The notes beneath the pieces are model-generated. The model made no database searches. It was not told where the DNA came from and saw only the letters and a list, made by a program, of their open reading frames with translations. Shown piece by piece: positions 7,253 to 15,538 of a stretch of DNA of 64,000 nt. The position numbers and the translations under genes were made by a program. This stretch comes from Streptomyces zagrosensis. GTDB taxonomy: Bacteria > Actinomycetota > Actinomycetes > Streptomycetales > Streptomycetaceae. The stretch is taken from NCBI RefSeq assembly GCF_014203645.1, contig NZ_JACHJL010000004.1, forward strand, positions 1-64,000. The letters are read 5' to 3'. Positions within the stretch are counted from its first letter, which is position 1; each line of letters opens with the position of its first letter.

Positions 7253-7458
7253 ACCTCAGCACCTTCACCAGCGCGGAAGCCGCCGACGTTCGAGACATGA
7301 TCCTCGACATGCACGGCGCTGTTCACGACGGATCAAACGACCCCTTCCACTCTCGCGAGCGCTTTAGTTGGTTCTACGACAGGTGGAGCATGAAACCTTC
7401 ATGGTCGTGCGTAACGTCCCGCCCGCTTCGGCCCGTTGGCCACATGACCAACGCGTGA
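7249..7458 (+). pseudogene. Truncated N-acetyltransferase-like gene
   Basis: A GTG start overlapping the regulator's stop (GTGA) opens a 69-aa frame. It begins MNLSTFTSAEAADVRDMILD and continues to RFSWFYDRWSMKPSWSCV, resembling the first third of small actinobacterial GNAT-like proteins. It then runs into CVTSRPLRPVGHMTNA and stops; the acetyl-CoA-binding part is absent and a terminator follows. Most likely a 3'-deleted remnant, though translation as a short peptide cannot be excluded. Confidence 0.5.
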
Positions 7459-7520
7459 CCAACAGCGGGCAGGAACGGGTAGAAACGCCTGGTCAAGGAC
7501 TCCACCCCACAACAACGATG

Positions 7521-7565
7521 ACCCCCTGAACAGGCGGCAGAACACCTGGTCAGGGGGCCCTTTTG
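7521..7565 (+). terminator. Rho-independent terminator
   Basis: CCCCCTGAACAGG pairs with CCTGGTCAGGGGG around a 10-nt loop and is followed by CCCTTTT. It ends the XRE-TPR unit. It lies in the 293-bp gap before the radical SAM gene, which otherwise shows no gene. Confidence 0.8.
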
Positions 7566-7751
7566 CTAGTAGTTAGGCAGGGGGTGGCGGTCCCGACCGG
7601 CGCGGGGCGCAGGCAAAGGCGTCCGCGCCCCCGGCCTGGTCCCCTCAGCCCTCCTCGGCGTCCCGAGAGAGCGCAGAACGACGTGGCGCTCAGCCTCCGG
7701 AAACTTCCGTCAGCGTCTTCGCCACACGCTCGGCCACCGCCCGGTCCACGG

Positions 7752-9695
7752 CTAGCTCCCCTGGTCGGTGGGCTGCTTCACAGTCAGCGGCAGCAACTTC
7801 TTGCCGGTAGGCCCGACTTGAATGTCGAGGTCGAGCTGCGGGCACACGCCACAGTCAAAGCACGGGGTCCAGCGGCAGTCTTCGACCTCGGTCTCATCGA
7901 GCGAGTCCTGCCAGTCCTGCCACAGCCAGTCCTTGTCCAGGCCGGAGTCCAGGTGGTCCCAGGGCAGGACCTCCTCGTAGGTGCGCTCGCGCGTGGTGTA
8001 CCAGTCCACGTCCACGTCGTACTGAGGCAGCGTCTTCTCGGCGCAGCGCATCCAGCGCTCGTACGAGAAGTGCTCGCGCCAGCCGTCGAACCGGCCGCCG
8101 TCCTCGTACACGGCGCGAATGACAGCGCCGATGCGCCGGTCGCCGCGCGAGAGCAGGCCCTCGATGATGCCGGGCTTGCCGTCGTGGTAGCGAAAGCCGA
8201 TGGAGCGGCCGTACTTCTTGTCGCCGCGGATCTTGTCGCGCAGCTTCGCCAGGCGTGCGTCAGTGTCCTCCACTGAGAGCTGCGGCGCCCACTGGAACGG
8301 TGTGTGCGGCTTGGGTACGAAGCCGCCGATGGACACGGTGCAGCGGATGTCGTTGGAGCCCGACACCTCGCGGCCCTTGGCGATCACGTTGATCGCCATG
8401 TCGCCGATCTGGAGGACGTCTTCGTCGGTCTCGGTGGGCAGCCCGCACATGAAGTACAGCTTCACCTGCCGCCAGCCGTTCCCGTACGCCGTGGAGACGG
8501 TACGGATCAGGTCTTCTTCGGAGACCATCTTGTTGATGACCTTGCGGATGCGCTCCGAGCCGCCTTCGGGGGCGAAGGTCAGGCCCGAGCGGCGGCCGTT
8601 GCGGGTCAGTTCGTTGGCCAGGTCGATGTTGAACGCGTCCACGCGGGTGGACGGCAGCGACAGGCCGATCTTGTCCTTCTCGTACCGGTCGGCCAGCCCC
8701 TTGGCGACATCGGCGATCTCGGAGTGGTCCGCCGAGGACAGCGAGAGCAGCCCGACCTCCTCGAATCCGGTGGCCTTCAGGCCCCTGTCCACCATCTCGC
8801 CGATGCCGGTGATGCTCCGCTCACGCACCGGCCGAGTGATCATGCCCGCCTGGCAGAACCGGCAGCCCCGGGTGCAGCCGCGGAAGATCTCGACCGACAT
8901 GCGCTCGTGCACGGTTTCGGCGAGTGGGACCAGCGGCTGCTTGGGGTAGGGCCATTCGTCCAGGTCCATGACGGTGTGCTTGGACACCCGCCACGGGACG
9001 CCGGACTTGTTGGGTACGACGCGGCCGATGCGGCCATCGGGCAGGTACTCGACGTCGTAGAAGCTCGGAACGTAGACGCCTCCGGTCCTGGCGAGCCGGA
9101 ACAGCACCTCCTCGCGGCCCCCGGGGCGCCCCTCCGCCTTCCAGGCGCGGATGATCTCGGTGATCTCCAGGACTGCCTGCTCACCGTCGCCGATGACCGC
9201 GCAGTCGATGAAGTCCGAGATCGGCTCCGGGTTGAAGGCCGCGTGACCGCCGGCGAGCACGATCGGGTCATCGAGGGTCCGGTTCGCGGCCTCCAGCGGA
9301 ATGCCCGCGAGGTCGAGCGCGGTGAGCATGTTGGTGTAGCCGAGCTCGGTGGAAAAGCTCAGTCCGAAGACGTCGAACTTCCCCACCGGCCGATGGCTGT
9401 CCACGGTGAACTGCGGCACCTTGTGCTCGCGCATCAGCTCTTCGAGATCGGGCCAGACGCTGTACGTTCGCTCGGCGAGCACGCCCTCGCGTTCGTTCAG
9501 CACCTCGTAGAGGATCATGACGCCCTGGTTGGGGAGCCCGACTTCGTACGCGTCGGGATACATGAGCGCCCAGCGGACGTCGCACTCGTCCCACTTCTTC
9601 ACGGTGGAGTTCAGCTCTCCACCCACGTACTGGATCGGCTTCTGCACATGCGGGAGCAGAGCTTCGAGCTGCGGGAAGACCGATTCGGCAGACAT
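7752..9695 (-). CDS. TIGR03960-type B12-binding radical SAM protein
   Basis: 647 aa from ATG (MSAESVFPQLEALLP) with AAGG upstream; the frame is open further upstream but not protein-like. The N-terminal half has the cobalamin-binding-like region (PDAYEVGLPNQGVMILYEVL, DVFGLSFSTELGYTNMLTAL). Near residue 270 lies the radical SAM cluster motif CTRGCRFCQAG, followed by the TIM-barrel (LTFAPEGGSERIRKVINKMV, LYFMCGLPTETDEDV). A Cys-rich tail (CRWTPCFDCGVCPQLD) could bind a second cluster. Substrate unknown. In most Streptomyces genomes the next gene downstream is a DUF2344 (TIGR03936) gene and then RNase E; here accessory DNA begins instead. Confidence 0.9.
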   Translation of the reverse strand: MSAESVFPQLEALLPHVQKPIQYVGGELNSTVKKWDECDVRWALMYPDAYEVGLPNQGVMILYEVLNEREGVLAERTYSVWPDLEELMREHKVPQFTVDSHRPVGKFDVFGLSFSTELGYTNMLTALDLAGIPLEAANRTLDDPIVLAGGHAAFNPEPISDFIDCAVIGDGEQAVLEITEIIRAWKAEGRPGGREEVLFRLARTGGVYVPSFYDVEYLPDGRIGRVVPNKSGVPWRVSKHTVMDLDEWPYPKQPLVPLAETVHERMSVEIFRGCTRGCRFCQAGMITRPVRERSITGIGEMVDRGLKATGFEEVGLLSLSSADHSEIADVAKGLADRYEKDKIGLSLPSTRVDAFNIDLANELTRNGRRSGLTFAPEGGSERIRKVINKMVSEEDLIRTVSTAYGNGWRQVKLYFMCGLPTETDEDVLQIGDMAINVIAKGREVSGSNDIRCTVSIGGFVPKPHTPFQWAPQLSVEDTDARLAKLRDKIRGDKKYGRSIGFRYHDGKPGIIEGLLSRGDRRIGAVIRAVYEDGGRFDGWREHFSYERWMRCAEKTLPQYDVDVDWYTTRERTYEEVLPWDHLDSGLDKDWLWQDWQDSLDETEVEDCRWTPCFDCGVCPQLDLDIQVGPTGKKLLPLTVKQPTDQGS

Positions 9696-9840
9696 ACCCG
9701 GGAACCTTCGTGAGCTGACGGGGAGCACACCCCCAGCCGGAGGCTGAGAGCGGGTGACCCTCAAGCCTAACGCGATCGCTGTAAGTCCCCCCACCCGCAG
9801 CGGCCTCGCCGGCCCCCGGACCGGCCGTCGCGCAGCGCCT

Positions 9841-9870
9841 GGCCCCGCCGATCAAGGGAACGGCGGGGCC
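9841..9870 (-). terminator. GC-rich hairpin terminator
   Basis: GGCCCCGCCG and CGGCGGGGCC form a perfect 10-bp stem with a 10-nt loop, 113 nt past the stop of the anchored-protein gene. There is no T-run, which is usual for Streptomyces hairpins. Confidence 0.55.
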
Positions 9871-9982
9871 GGGTGGCCGGCTCCGCTCCGGGCGGCCCCG
9901 CAGCGTCTGCCGTGGGCACGGAGCCGGCTGTGTGGTCACCGGGGCGCCAAGCGCACCAAAAGCGCCGGCCCCGGTGCTGAGG

Positions 9983-12478
9983 TCAGCCGGTGCCGCCGTT
10001 CCTGCGGCGGCGGACCCACCAGGTGAGGGCCGCGCCGGCGGCGGCGAGGGCCGCGGCGATACCGGCGATCAGCCCGACTGGGGCGCTGCTGCCGGTGTCG
10101 GCGAGGCCGCCGCCCGGGTCCTTCGGGCCGCTGGTTGGCGGCAGCGTGGGATCGGTGCCGCCGGTCCCTGTTGGGGCCGGGGTCGGGCCGCCGCTGTCGG
10201 TCGGGGTTGAGCTCGGCCCGCCGGTGCCGGTCGGGGTCGGGTCCGGTCCTCCGGTGCCCGTGGGGGCCGGCGTGGGCTCTCCGGAGCCGGTGGGCGTGGG
10301 CCCGCCCGTACCGGTCGGCGTGGGGGTCGGGCTCGGCGTCGGGTTGCCGTCGCCTTGCTCCGGGCCGGAACCGTTGCCGCCGAGGTAGGCCGTTTCGGTG
10401 TCCCGGTAGGACGTCTCCGCATGGACGGAGGTCTTGGTGGTGGTGTCCAGGCGCGGCTTTTCCACGGTGAACTGGGTCTTGGTGATGTTGCGCTTGGGCG
10501 ACTTGGAGAAGTCAACGCCGCCTACGCCCTGGTTGTAGACCTGGCCGCCGTACTCCAACTTGAACCACTCGACGCCTTCACGGCCGGACTTCATGTACCG
10601 CTCATAGGTCTCGTGCTTGGACCAGTTGGCGTTCTCACCGCGCAGGGGCCAGCGGGAAGCGTCGTTGCTGTTGATGATCGACCGGAAGTCGGTCGGCTTC
10701 TTGGCGTCTTGCTGGCGGGTCCACTCGGCAGCCACCCGGGAGGCGTACACCCGGCGCAGGTCCGCGTACCCGGGGGAGGTGTTGACGCGCTTTTCGACCT
10801 CGGGCATGACGTGCTGCCGCAGCAGCCGTTCGCTGGTCCGCTTCTCCGGGTCGGTGAGGTCGCATACACGGGCGCCCGGCGGATGCCACTCGACGTCCAT
10901 CCACTCGGCGCTCACCTTGAGCGGGGCGTCGAGGATGTAGATGCCGCCGTCCTGCTCGCGGACCTTGGCGGTCTTCGGCTCGATCCACAGCCTTGTCTCC
11001 GGGAAGCAGGGGAGCCCGGCACGGCGAGGCGCATTGTCCCAAAAGGTGCGGGCGCTCGGGTGCTTGTCGGGGTTGATGGCCGCGGCGAAGTCGTGCTTCA
11101 TGGCGAGGTCGGCTTCGAGCAGGGTCCGGCCGGCGTCCGTCTTCGCGAACGCGTTGTCCATGATCCTGTCCGGCTGGTCCGGATTGAGATTGACCCAGAA
11201 CTTGTCCGGGCTCAGGGCGAGCCAGGTGAAGAAGGCGTCCGAGGCGAGTTGGAGCTTGGCCTTTCCACCCCAACCCGGGTTGGCCTCCTCGTCCTTGACG
11301 TAATCGGCCTTGAAGGAATAGTCGAGGGCCTTGCCCTTGACGGGATTGCCGACGTAAGAGAGTTCCAGGGTGGTGAAGTCCACGCCGCCGGGTCCGCGAC
11401 CGAGGCCGCCGCGCGTGTTGGCGCCCTGGTACTGGCGCTGGACCTGACGTGCCTGGTCGGGCGTGTCACCGGAGCGCCAAGCGGCGTCGTTGATCGGTCC
11501 GAGGGTTCCGGCACGGCGGGGGTCGGGGTTGAAGACCTTGTCGTAGCGGGTGTATTGGTTCGGCCTCCACCGCGGGGCCGGGGTGTTGCGCTGCTCACGG
11601 ATGGTCACCGGAGTGGAACCCGGCTTCCCGCGCTCGTTGGCGAGCTGGCGGTTGAGGGCGTCGAACTGCTTGACCGTGTTGCTCGTGGTCTTCTCGCCGG
11701 TGATCAGGCGCAGGCTGTGGTCCCGCCACTGCGGGTCTCGCAGGACCAGGCGGTCATAGCCGAACTGGCGCGCGATGTGCTTGCCGTTGGACTTGAACTC
11801 GACGAATTCCCTGGTCCTCGCGTTGTACGCGTCATATCGGCGCACGACCGGCTTGCCGTCCTTATCGACAACCGGCTTGCCGTCCTTGCCGCGGACGGGC
11901 ACTTCCTTTTGGCAGATCCAGTCCGGTCCGACCAGCTTGAAGTCCTTGACGATCTTCCGCTCGAAGGAGTCGCCCTTGACCCGGTTGACCTCGTTGCCGA
12001 TGATCCAGCGGTCCATGTACCGCGAGAAGTCCCGGGTGGGCTTGCCACTGGTGCGCAGGTGGTTGCCGTAGCGGGCGTAATACTCAAGGACCCGGTACTT
12101 GGTGTTCTTGGACTGCTCGTACTTGGCCTTCCACTTCTCGATGTCGGCCGTGGTGTCGCCGGCGAGCTTTTGCTGCGCCGCCGAAGGGGCCTTCAACCCG
12201 TCGAAGGCGTGGGCAGGGTTGTCCACCGGGTAGGAACCCCGCTCTTTGTCGGGGTTGACGCTGTAGGGCTGGTTCTTCCCCTTGATCCCCGAACCCGCGA
12301 CCGGAGTGTCGTACGTGCGGCCCAACCACTTCTCATCGCAGCGTCTCCCTGGCCCGGGCGCGGCATCGGCATCGCCCTGAAGAGCGGGCAGTCCGGTGAG
12401 CAGCATGCCGGCGGCAGCGCAGGCCGCGAGGGCGAAGCCCGGGCGTATCCTGAGCCGTTCTCGTATGGGTGTACTCAA
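9983..12478 (-). CDS. Secreted, sortase-anchored protein with possible PD-(D/E)XK nuclease core
   Basis: 831 aa; a TTG start (reads MSTPIRERLRIRPGF) follows AGGGGAC, placing a signal peptide at residues 1-40 (FALAACAAAGMLLTGLPALQ, cleavage near ADA-AP). Near 791-795 is LADTG, an LAXTG sortase signal, followed by a membrane helix and RRRR. A Pro/Gly/Thr-rich spacer (about 690-785) precedes it. Around 165-235, GDSFERKIVKDF, RRYDAYNARTREFVEFKSNG resembles a restriction-endonuclease fold (E173, D216, E227-x-K229). The large middle region (about 300-680) is unfamiliar. Likely a wall-displayed polypeptide, perhaps acting on extracellular nucleic acid or as a contact-dependent effector; the nuclease call is motif-level only. 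Confidence 0.65.
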   Translation of the reverse strand: MSTPIRERLRIRPGFALAACAAAGMLLTGLPALQGDADAAPGPGRRCDEKWLGRTYDTPVAGSGIKGKNQPYSVNPDKERGSYPVDNPAHAFDGLKAPSAAQQKLAGDTTADIEKWKAKYEQSKNTKYRVLEYYARYGNHLRTSGKPTRDFSRYMDRWIIGNEVNRVKGDSFERKIVKDFKLVGPDWICQKEVPVRGKDGKPVVDKDGKPVVRRYDAYNARTREFVEFKSNGKHIARQFGYDRLVLRDPQWRDHSLRLITGEKTTSNTVKQFDALNRQLANERGKPGSTPVTIREQRNTPAPRWRPNQYTRYDKVFNPDPRRAGTLGPINDAAWRSGDTPDQARQVQRQYQGANTRGGLGRGPGGVDFTTLELSYVGNPVKGKALDYSFKADYVKDEEANPGWGGKAKLQLASDAFFTWLALSPDKFWVNLNPDQPDRIMDNAFAKTDAGRTLLEADLAMKHDFAAAINPDKHPSARTFWDNAPRRAGLPCFPETRLWIEPKTAKVREQDGGIYILDAPLKVSAEWMDVEWHPPGARVCDLTDPEKRTSERLLRQHVMPEVEKRVNTSPGYADLRRVYASRVAAEWTRQQDAKKPTDFRSIINSNDASRWPLRGENANWSKHETYERYMKSGREGVEWFKLEYGGQVYNQGVGGVDFSKSPKRNITKTQFTVEKPRLDTTTKTSVHAETSYRDTETAYLGGNGSGPEQGDGNPTPSPTPTPTGTGGPTPTGSGEPTPAPTGTGGPDPTPTGTGGPSSTPTDSGGPTPAPTGTGGTDPTLPPTSGPKDPGGGLADTGSSAPVGLIAGIAAALAAAGAALTWWVRRRRNGGTG

Positions 12479-12610
12479 CTCGTGTCCCCTGTTGGGGGGC
12501 TCGTGGGACAGAAAACTCGGCGGCACAGGGCCCCCGTGACATGTCACCGCCAAGGTCACCCTAGAGGCAGCTGAGCCAGCTGATGTGACGTGCCGTAACG
12601 TGTCGCGTTT

Positions 12611-12641
12611 CAACTCGGTTACGGACGCAACTCGGTTACGG
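12611..12641. repeat. 17-bp tandem direct repeat in divergent promoter region
   Basis: CAACTCGGTTACGG occurs at 12611 and again at 12628. It lies in the 212-bp gap between the divergent anchored-protein gene and the 201-aa gene, so it may be a regulator-binding site. Confidence 0.5.
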
Positions 12642-12690
12642 GAGCGTTCGGTTCGCCACTCCTCCCCATCCCTTCCTACACTCGGCTCCC

Positions 12691-13296
12691 ATGAGTGATC
12701 GCATGGACCACGGCCGCGCCGCACAGCGGCACCCGGAGTTGGTGGCCTGGCGCACCGCCCGCGCCGACGGGTTCGAACAGTGGGCGCGGGAAACAGGCAC
12801 GCCACGGACGTGGGACTTCAGCCCCGAGTCGCTGGCCGCCCTGGAAGATCTCGTACGCGACCGGTATGCGGACCCGGAGGAGCTGTTCGCCGCACGGCGA
12901 GAGCCGTTCCTGCAAGGCGCTTGCTGGTATCTCGGAGAGGTCGTGTGCAGGGCGAAGGGGCAGGTGTGGAAGTTCGAGCCCTTCGCCCTGCACGGCGCAC
13001 CGCTGCCACCGCTCTTCGCCGCCGCGTACGAGCCGGGGACGATCGACTACCCGCAGGTCGGGGCGGCGAACGCGGACATCGATGAGGCGCTGTCCCCGAT
13101 GGGCGCCCTGTACACGCTGCTCTCCGGGGTGGATGACGCCGGCGAGCCGCACGACGCGCACCTGCCAGACCTCCTGGAGGCCGACGCGGGCGACGCGGGC
13201 CCTACAGATGACACAGATGACGCGACCGATACAGATGACACAGACGACACGGCCGACGCGGCCGATACGCACGGCGCGGACGGTGCCCGGAGCTAG
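12691..13296 (+). CDS. Hypothetical protein with acidic Thr/Asp repeat tail
   Basis: 201 aa from ATG. Residues 1-150 are soluble and look conserved (HPELVAWRTARADGFEQWAR, EPFLQGACWYLGEVVCRAKG, QVWKFEPFALHG). The last 45 residues are almost only T, D and A (TDDTDDATDTDDTDDTADAA), encoded by an ACAGATGAC-type repeat that may vary in length. There is no strong ribosome site; the message may be leaderless or start further in. Its end overlaps the convergent CYTH-CHAD gene by four bases. Function unknown. Confidence 0.7.
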   Translation: MSDRMDHGRAAQRHPELVAWRTARADGFEQWARETGTPRTWDFSPESLAALEDLVRDRYADPEELFAARREPFLQGACWYLGEVVCRAKGQVWKFEPFALHGAPLPPLFAAAYEPGTIDYPQVGAANADIDEALSPMGALYTLLSGVDDAGEPHDAHLPDLLEADAGDAGPTDDTDDATDTDDTDDTADAADTHGADGARS

Positions 13297-14984
13297 ATCG
13301 GGCCCGCCGGGCCCGGGTCCGTGACGCGGGCGCACACGCCGGGCAACTCGCGCTCCAGGGCCGCCGCCGCGGCCTCCTCCCTCCCGTACAACAGCCCGAA
13401 CGTGAACGTGCTCTCCCCCGCCACATTCGCCTGCGCCGCGATGTCGCGCAGCGCGGCGCGCGCCACCACGCTGTCCTGGTGGTCCCCGAGCACCTGCTGC
13501 ACCTCCTGCACCCGGGCGGCCAGTTCCTTCGCGGCCCTGCCGAGCCCCAACTCGGCGGCCTCAGCTGCGTACCGGGCCCGCTTGGCGGCCTTGCGTGCGC
13601 CGTGCAGCGCGCCATCGCGTTCGGCGCCTGCGGGCAGCGCCAGGGCTGCGGCCACCCGGGCGGCAAGCCGATCGCAGTCCTTGAACACTGCCTTCCGCAG
13701 CACGCCGCCCGGTGGCTTCGCCGCGCCTGAGCGCAGCAGGGGCATCCCGGCGGCGGTGGCGGGCGGGTGTACGCGGAAGGCGTCGAGCGCGGCGAGCAGC
13801 GCCAGATAGCGGTCCCCGTCGAGCGCGGCGAGCAGCCGTTCGCGCGAGTGGGCATGCTCGGCGTGTGACCAGATGCGCAGCCTGGCCTGCACCGGGCCGA
13901 GCAGCAGCGGGCCCGGCACCGTGTCGAGTCCGGCGCCGAGCCGGGCCGCAAGTACCTCGCGGTCGCGGTTGGCGCTCAGCTCACCGGCCAGCCACTTGAG
14001 TTCGGCGCCCACGGGATCGGTGGCGGATCGGTCGATGACCCTGCGGTACGAGCGGAAGACGCTGCGCAGCCTGCGCGTGGCGACCCGCATCTTGTGCACG
14101 GCGTCGGGGGTGTCGAGCCGCACGGCGGGATCAAGCGCGACGATGGCGGCGATCTGCCGCCGGACGTAGTCGAGCACGACGTCTGCGGCCGTGGGTTCGG
14201 CGGCCGTGTCTCCCCCGCCGAACAGGGCGTCCGCGCCCTTGCGCTGACGGGCCTTCTTGGCGCTCTTCGGGTCCGTTTTCCGCTGTTCTTCCCGCCGTGC
14301 GTCGGTGAGCGGCGCGTGCTCGCCCGGTCGGGAGCCCGTTTCGTCCAGTGCGCGGGCGAGCTTGGATCGGGAGCGCGCGGCTCGCAGGCCCAGCGCGGTC
14401 AGGTGCTGCTCGATAGTGTCCAGCAAGGCGGCGTCCTGTCCGGGGGCGAGTTCGACCTCGACCTCGGTCCAGCGGGCGGATCTGGCGCCTTCACCGGCCG
14501 GCGGTTGCGCGGTGACGCGGTCGATGCTGATCTCGACGAGCAGGTGCCCGCCGCCGTCCCGCAGGTGCCACGCCGCGCGTTCGGTGCGCAGCCGCACCAG
14601 CGGGACCAGCGGCGCGCCGCGGGTGCGCGAGCGCACCAGGGCGACGAGGTCCGCCGGCGCGCTGTCGGCGAGCGGTGCACGCACCTCGTCCCTGACCACG
14701 TCATCGCCGGCGCCGGTACGCGGGGTGCCCTTGGGGCGTACGGGGAGCTTGAGGTGCCACCCCTCGTCGGAGCCCCCGGTGCGGCGGCGGAGCGTGACAC
14801 CGTCCGCTGCGAGCCGCTGATCGGCGGTGTCGTAGTACGTGGCGTCAAGCGCGACGGTGCCCTGATCCGTGGCGGAGGCGACGCCGGGCAACTCGCTCAG
14901 GGCGGACAGTTCGGTGAGACCGATCGGCTCCGCGCCGTCCTCGGCCTCATACTTCCGTTCGATTTCTCGTACGGTCTGTACCAT
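13293..14984 (-). CDS. CYTH and CHAD domain protein
   Basis: 563 aa; ATG with AAGG upstream. The N-terminal CYTH domain (1-200) opens with EIERKYE, the triphosphate-tunnel signature ExExK, and continues with LDATYYDTADQRLAADGVTL and WTEVEVELAPG. A charged linker follows (about 225-265, KTDPKSAKKARQRKGADALF). The CHAD domain (270-550) is helical with conserved histidines and arginines (VHKMRVATRRLRSVFRSYRR, LHGARKAAKRARYAAE). CYTH enzymes act on triphosphates, and CHAD domains bind inorganic polyphosphate granules. A role in polyphosphate metabolism is likely; the exact reaction is not shown here. Confidence 0.92.
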   Translation of the reverse strand: MVQTVREIERKYEAEDGAEPIGLTELSALSELPGVASATDQGTVALDATYYDTADQRLAADGVTLRRRTGGSDEGWHLKLPVRPKGTPRTGAGDDVVRDEVRAPLADSAPADLVALVRSRTRGAPLVPLVRLRTERAAWHLRDGGGHLLVEISIDRVTAQPPAGEGARSARWTEVEVELAPGQDAALLDTIEQHLTALGLRAARSRSKLARALDETGSRPGEHAPLTDARREEQRKTDPKSAKKARQRKGADALFGGGDTAAEPTAADVVLDYVRRQIAAIVALDPAVRLDTPDAVHKMRVATRRLRSVFRSYRRVIDRSATDPVGAELKWLAGELSANRDREVLAARLGAGLDTVPGPLLLGPVQARLRIWSHAEHAHSRERLLAALDGDRYLALLAALDAFRVHPPATAAGMPLLRSGAAKPPGGVLRKAVFKDCDRLAARVAAALALPAGAERDGALHGARKAAKRARYAAEAAELGLGRAAKELAARVQEVQQVLGDHQDSVVARAALRDIAAQANVAGESTFTFGLLYGREEAAAAALERELPGVCARVTDPGPAGPI

Positions 14985-15538
14985 GACGTGACCTTACGCG
15001 CGAATCACCTGAATCGGCGAATAGGCCAAATTACTTACCCCGTTACGGCTCGAAGTACCGCGCTTTCTCCGCCAATATCCGGCGGCGCACCAACTCGGCC
15101 GCGCTCCCGCCGCGGCACCCGGCGTGAGGTTCGTCCGCGCACCGGCGAGTACCCGCAACTGCGGGTCACGGGGGCTGCGAGCGCCAGCGCGGCACCGACG
15201 CCGCCGAGTTAGCGGCCAACTACCCAGCAGGGGCGTGCAGTTGACCGCACGCATACACCGGGACGCAGGGCGCGGGGTGCGGCAGAAGCAGCCACCGAAG
15301 CGAGCGTCATCACGGAGCGCTAACACCCCGAACGCACCAGCTCCCCCACGCCCCCGCCTGGCCCCGCAGGCTCCCCCACCTGGCCCACAGCAGTGGTACG
15401 CGAGGCGGATGGCCCGCTGACGAAACGTGGCAATCCGCCTCGGTTTCCTCCCTGGCTGCGGGCACCGCCAACGCGCTGACTAGTGCAAACGTGCAGAGCG
15501 CGGCTGCAAGGACACTCAGCGTGAGGCAGGCTGGACGC
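14985..15538. other. Intergenic region between divergent CYTH-CHAD and phosphatase genes
   Basis: About 550 bp with no convincing gene, RNA or repeat. The part near 15000-15050 is less GC-rich and probably holds the CYTH-CHAD promoter. A GTG at 15491 could begin a 16-residue longer form of the next protein. Confidence 0.4.

Noticed and set aside
10355..12574. 739-aa plus-strand frame
   Set aside because: Mirror of the anchored-protein gene caused by GC-rich third positions; composition is G/V/L/R repeats without motifs.
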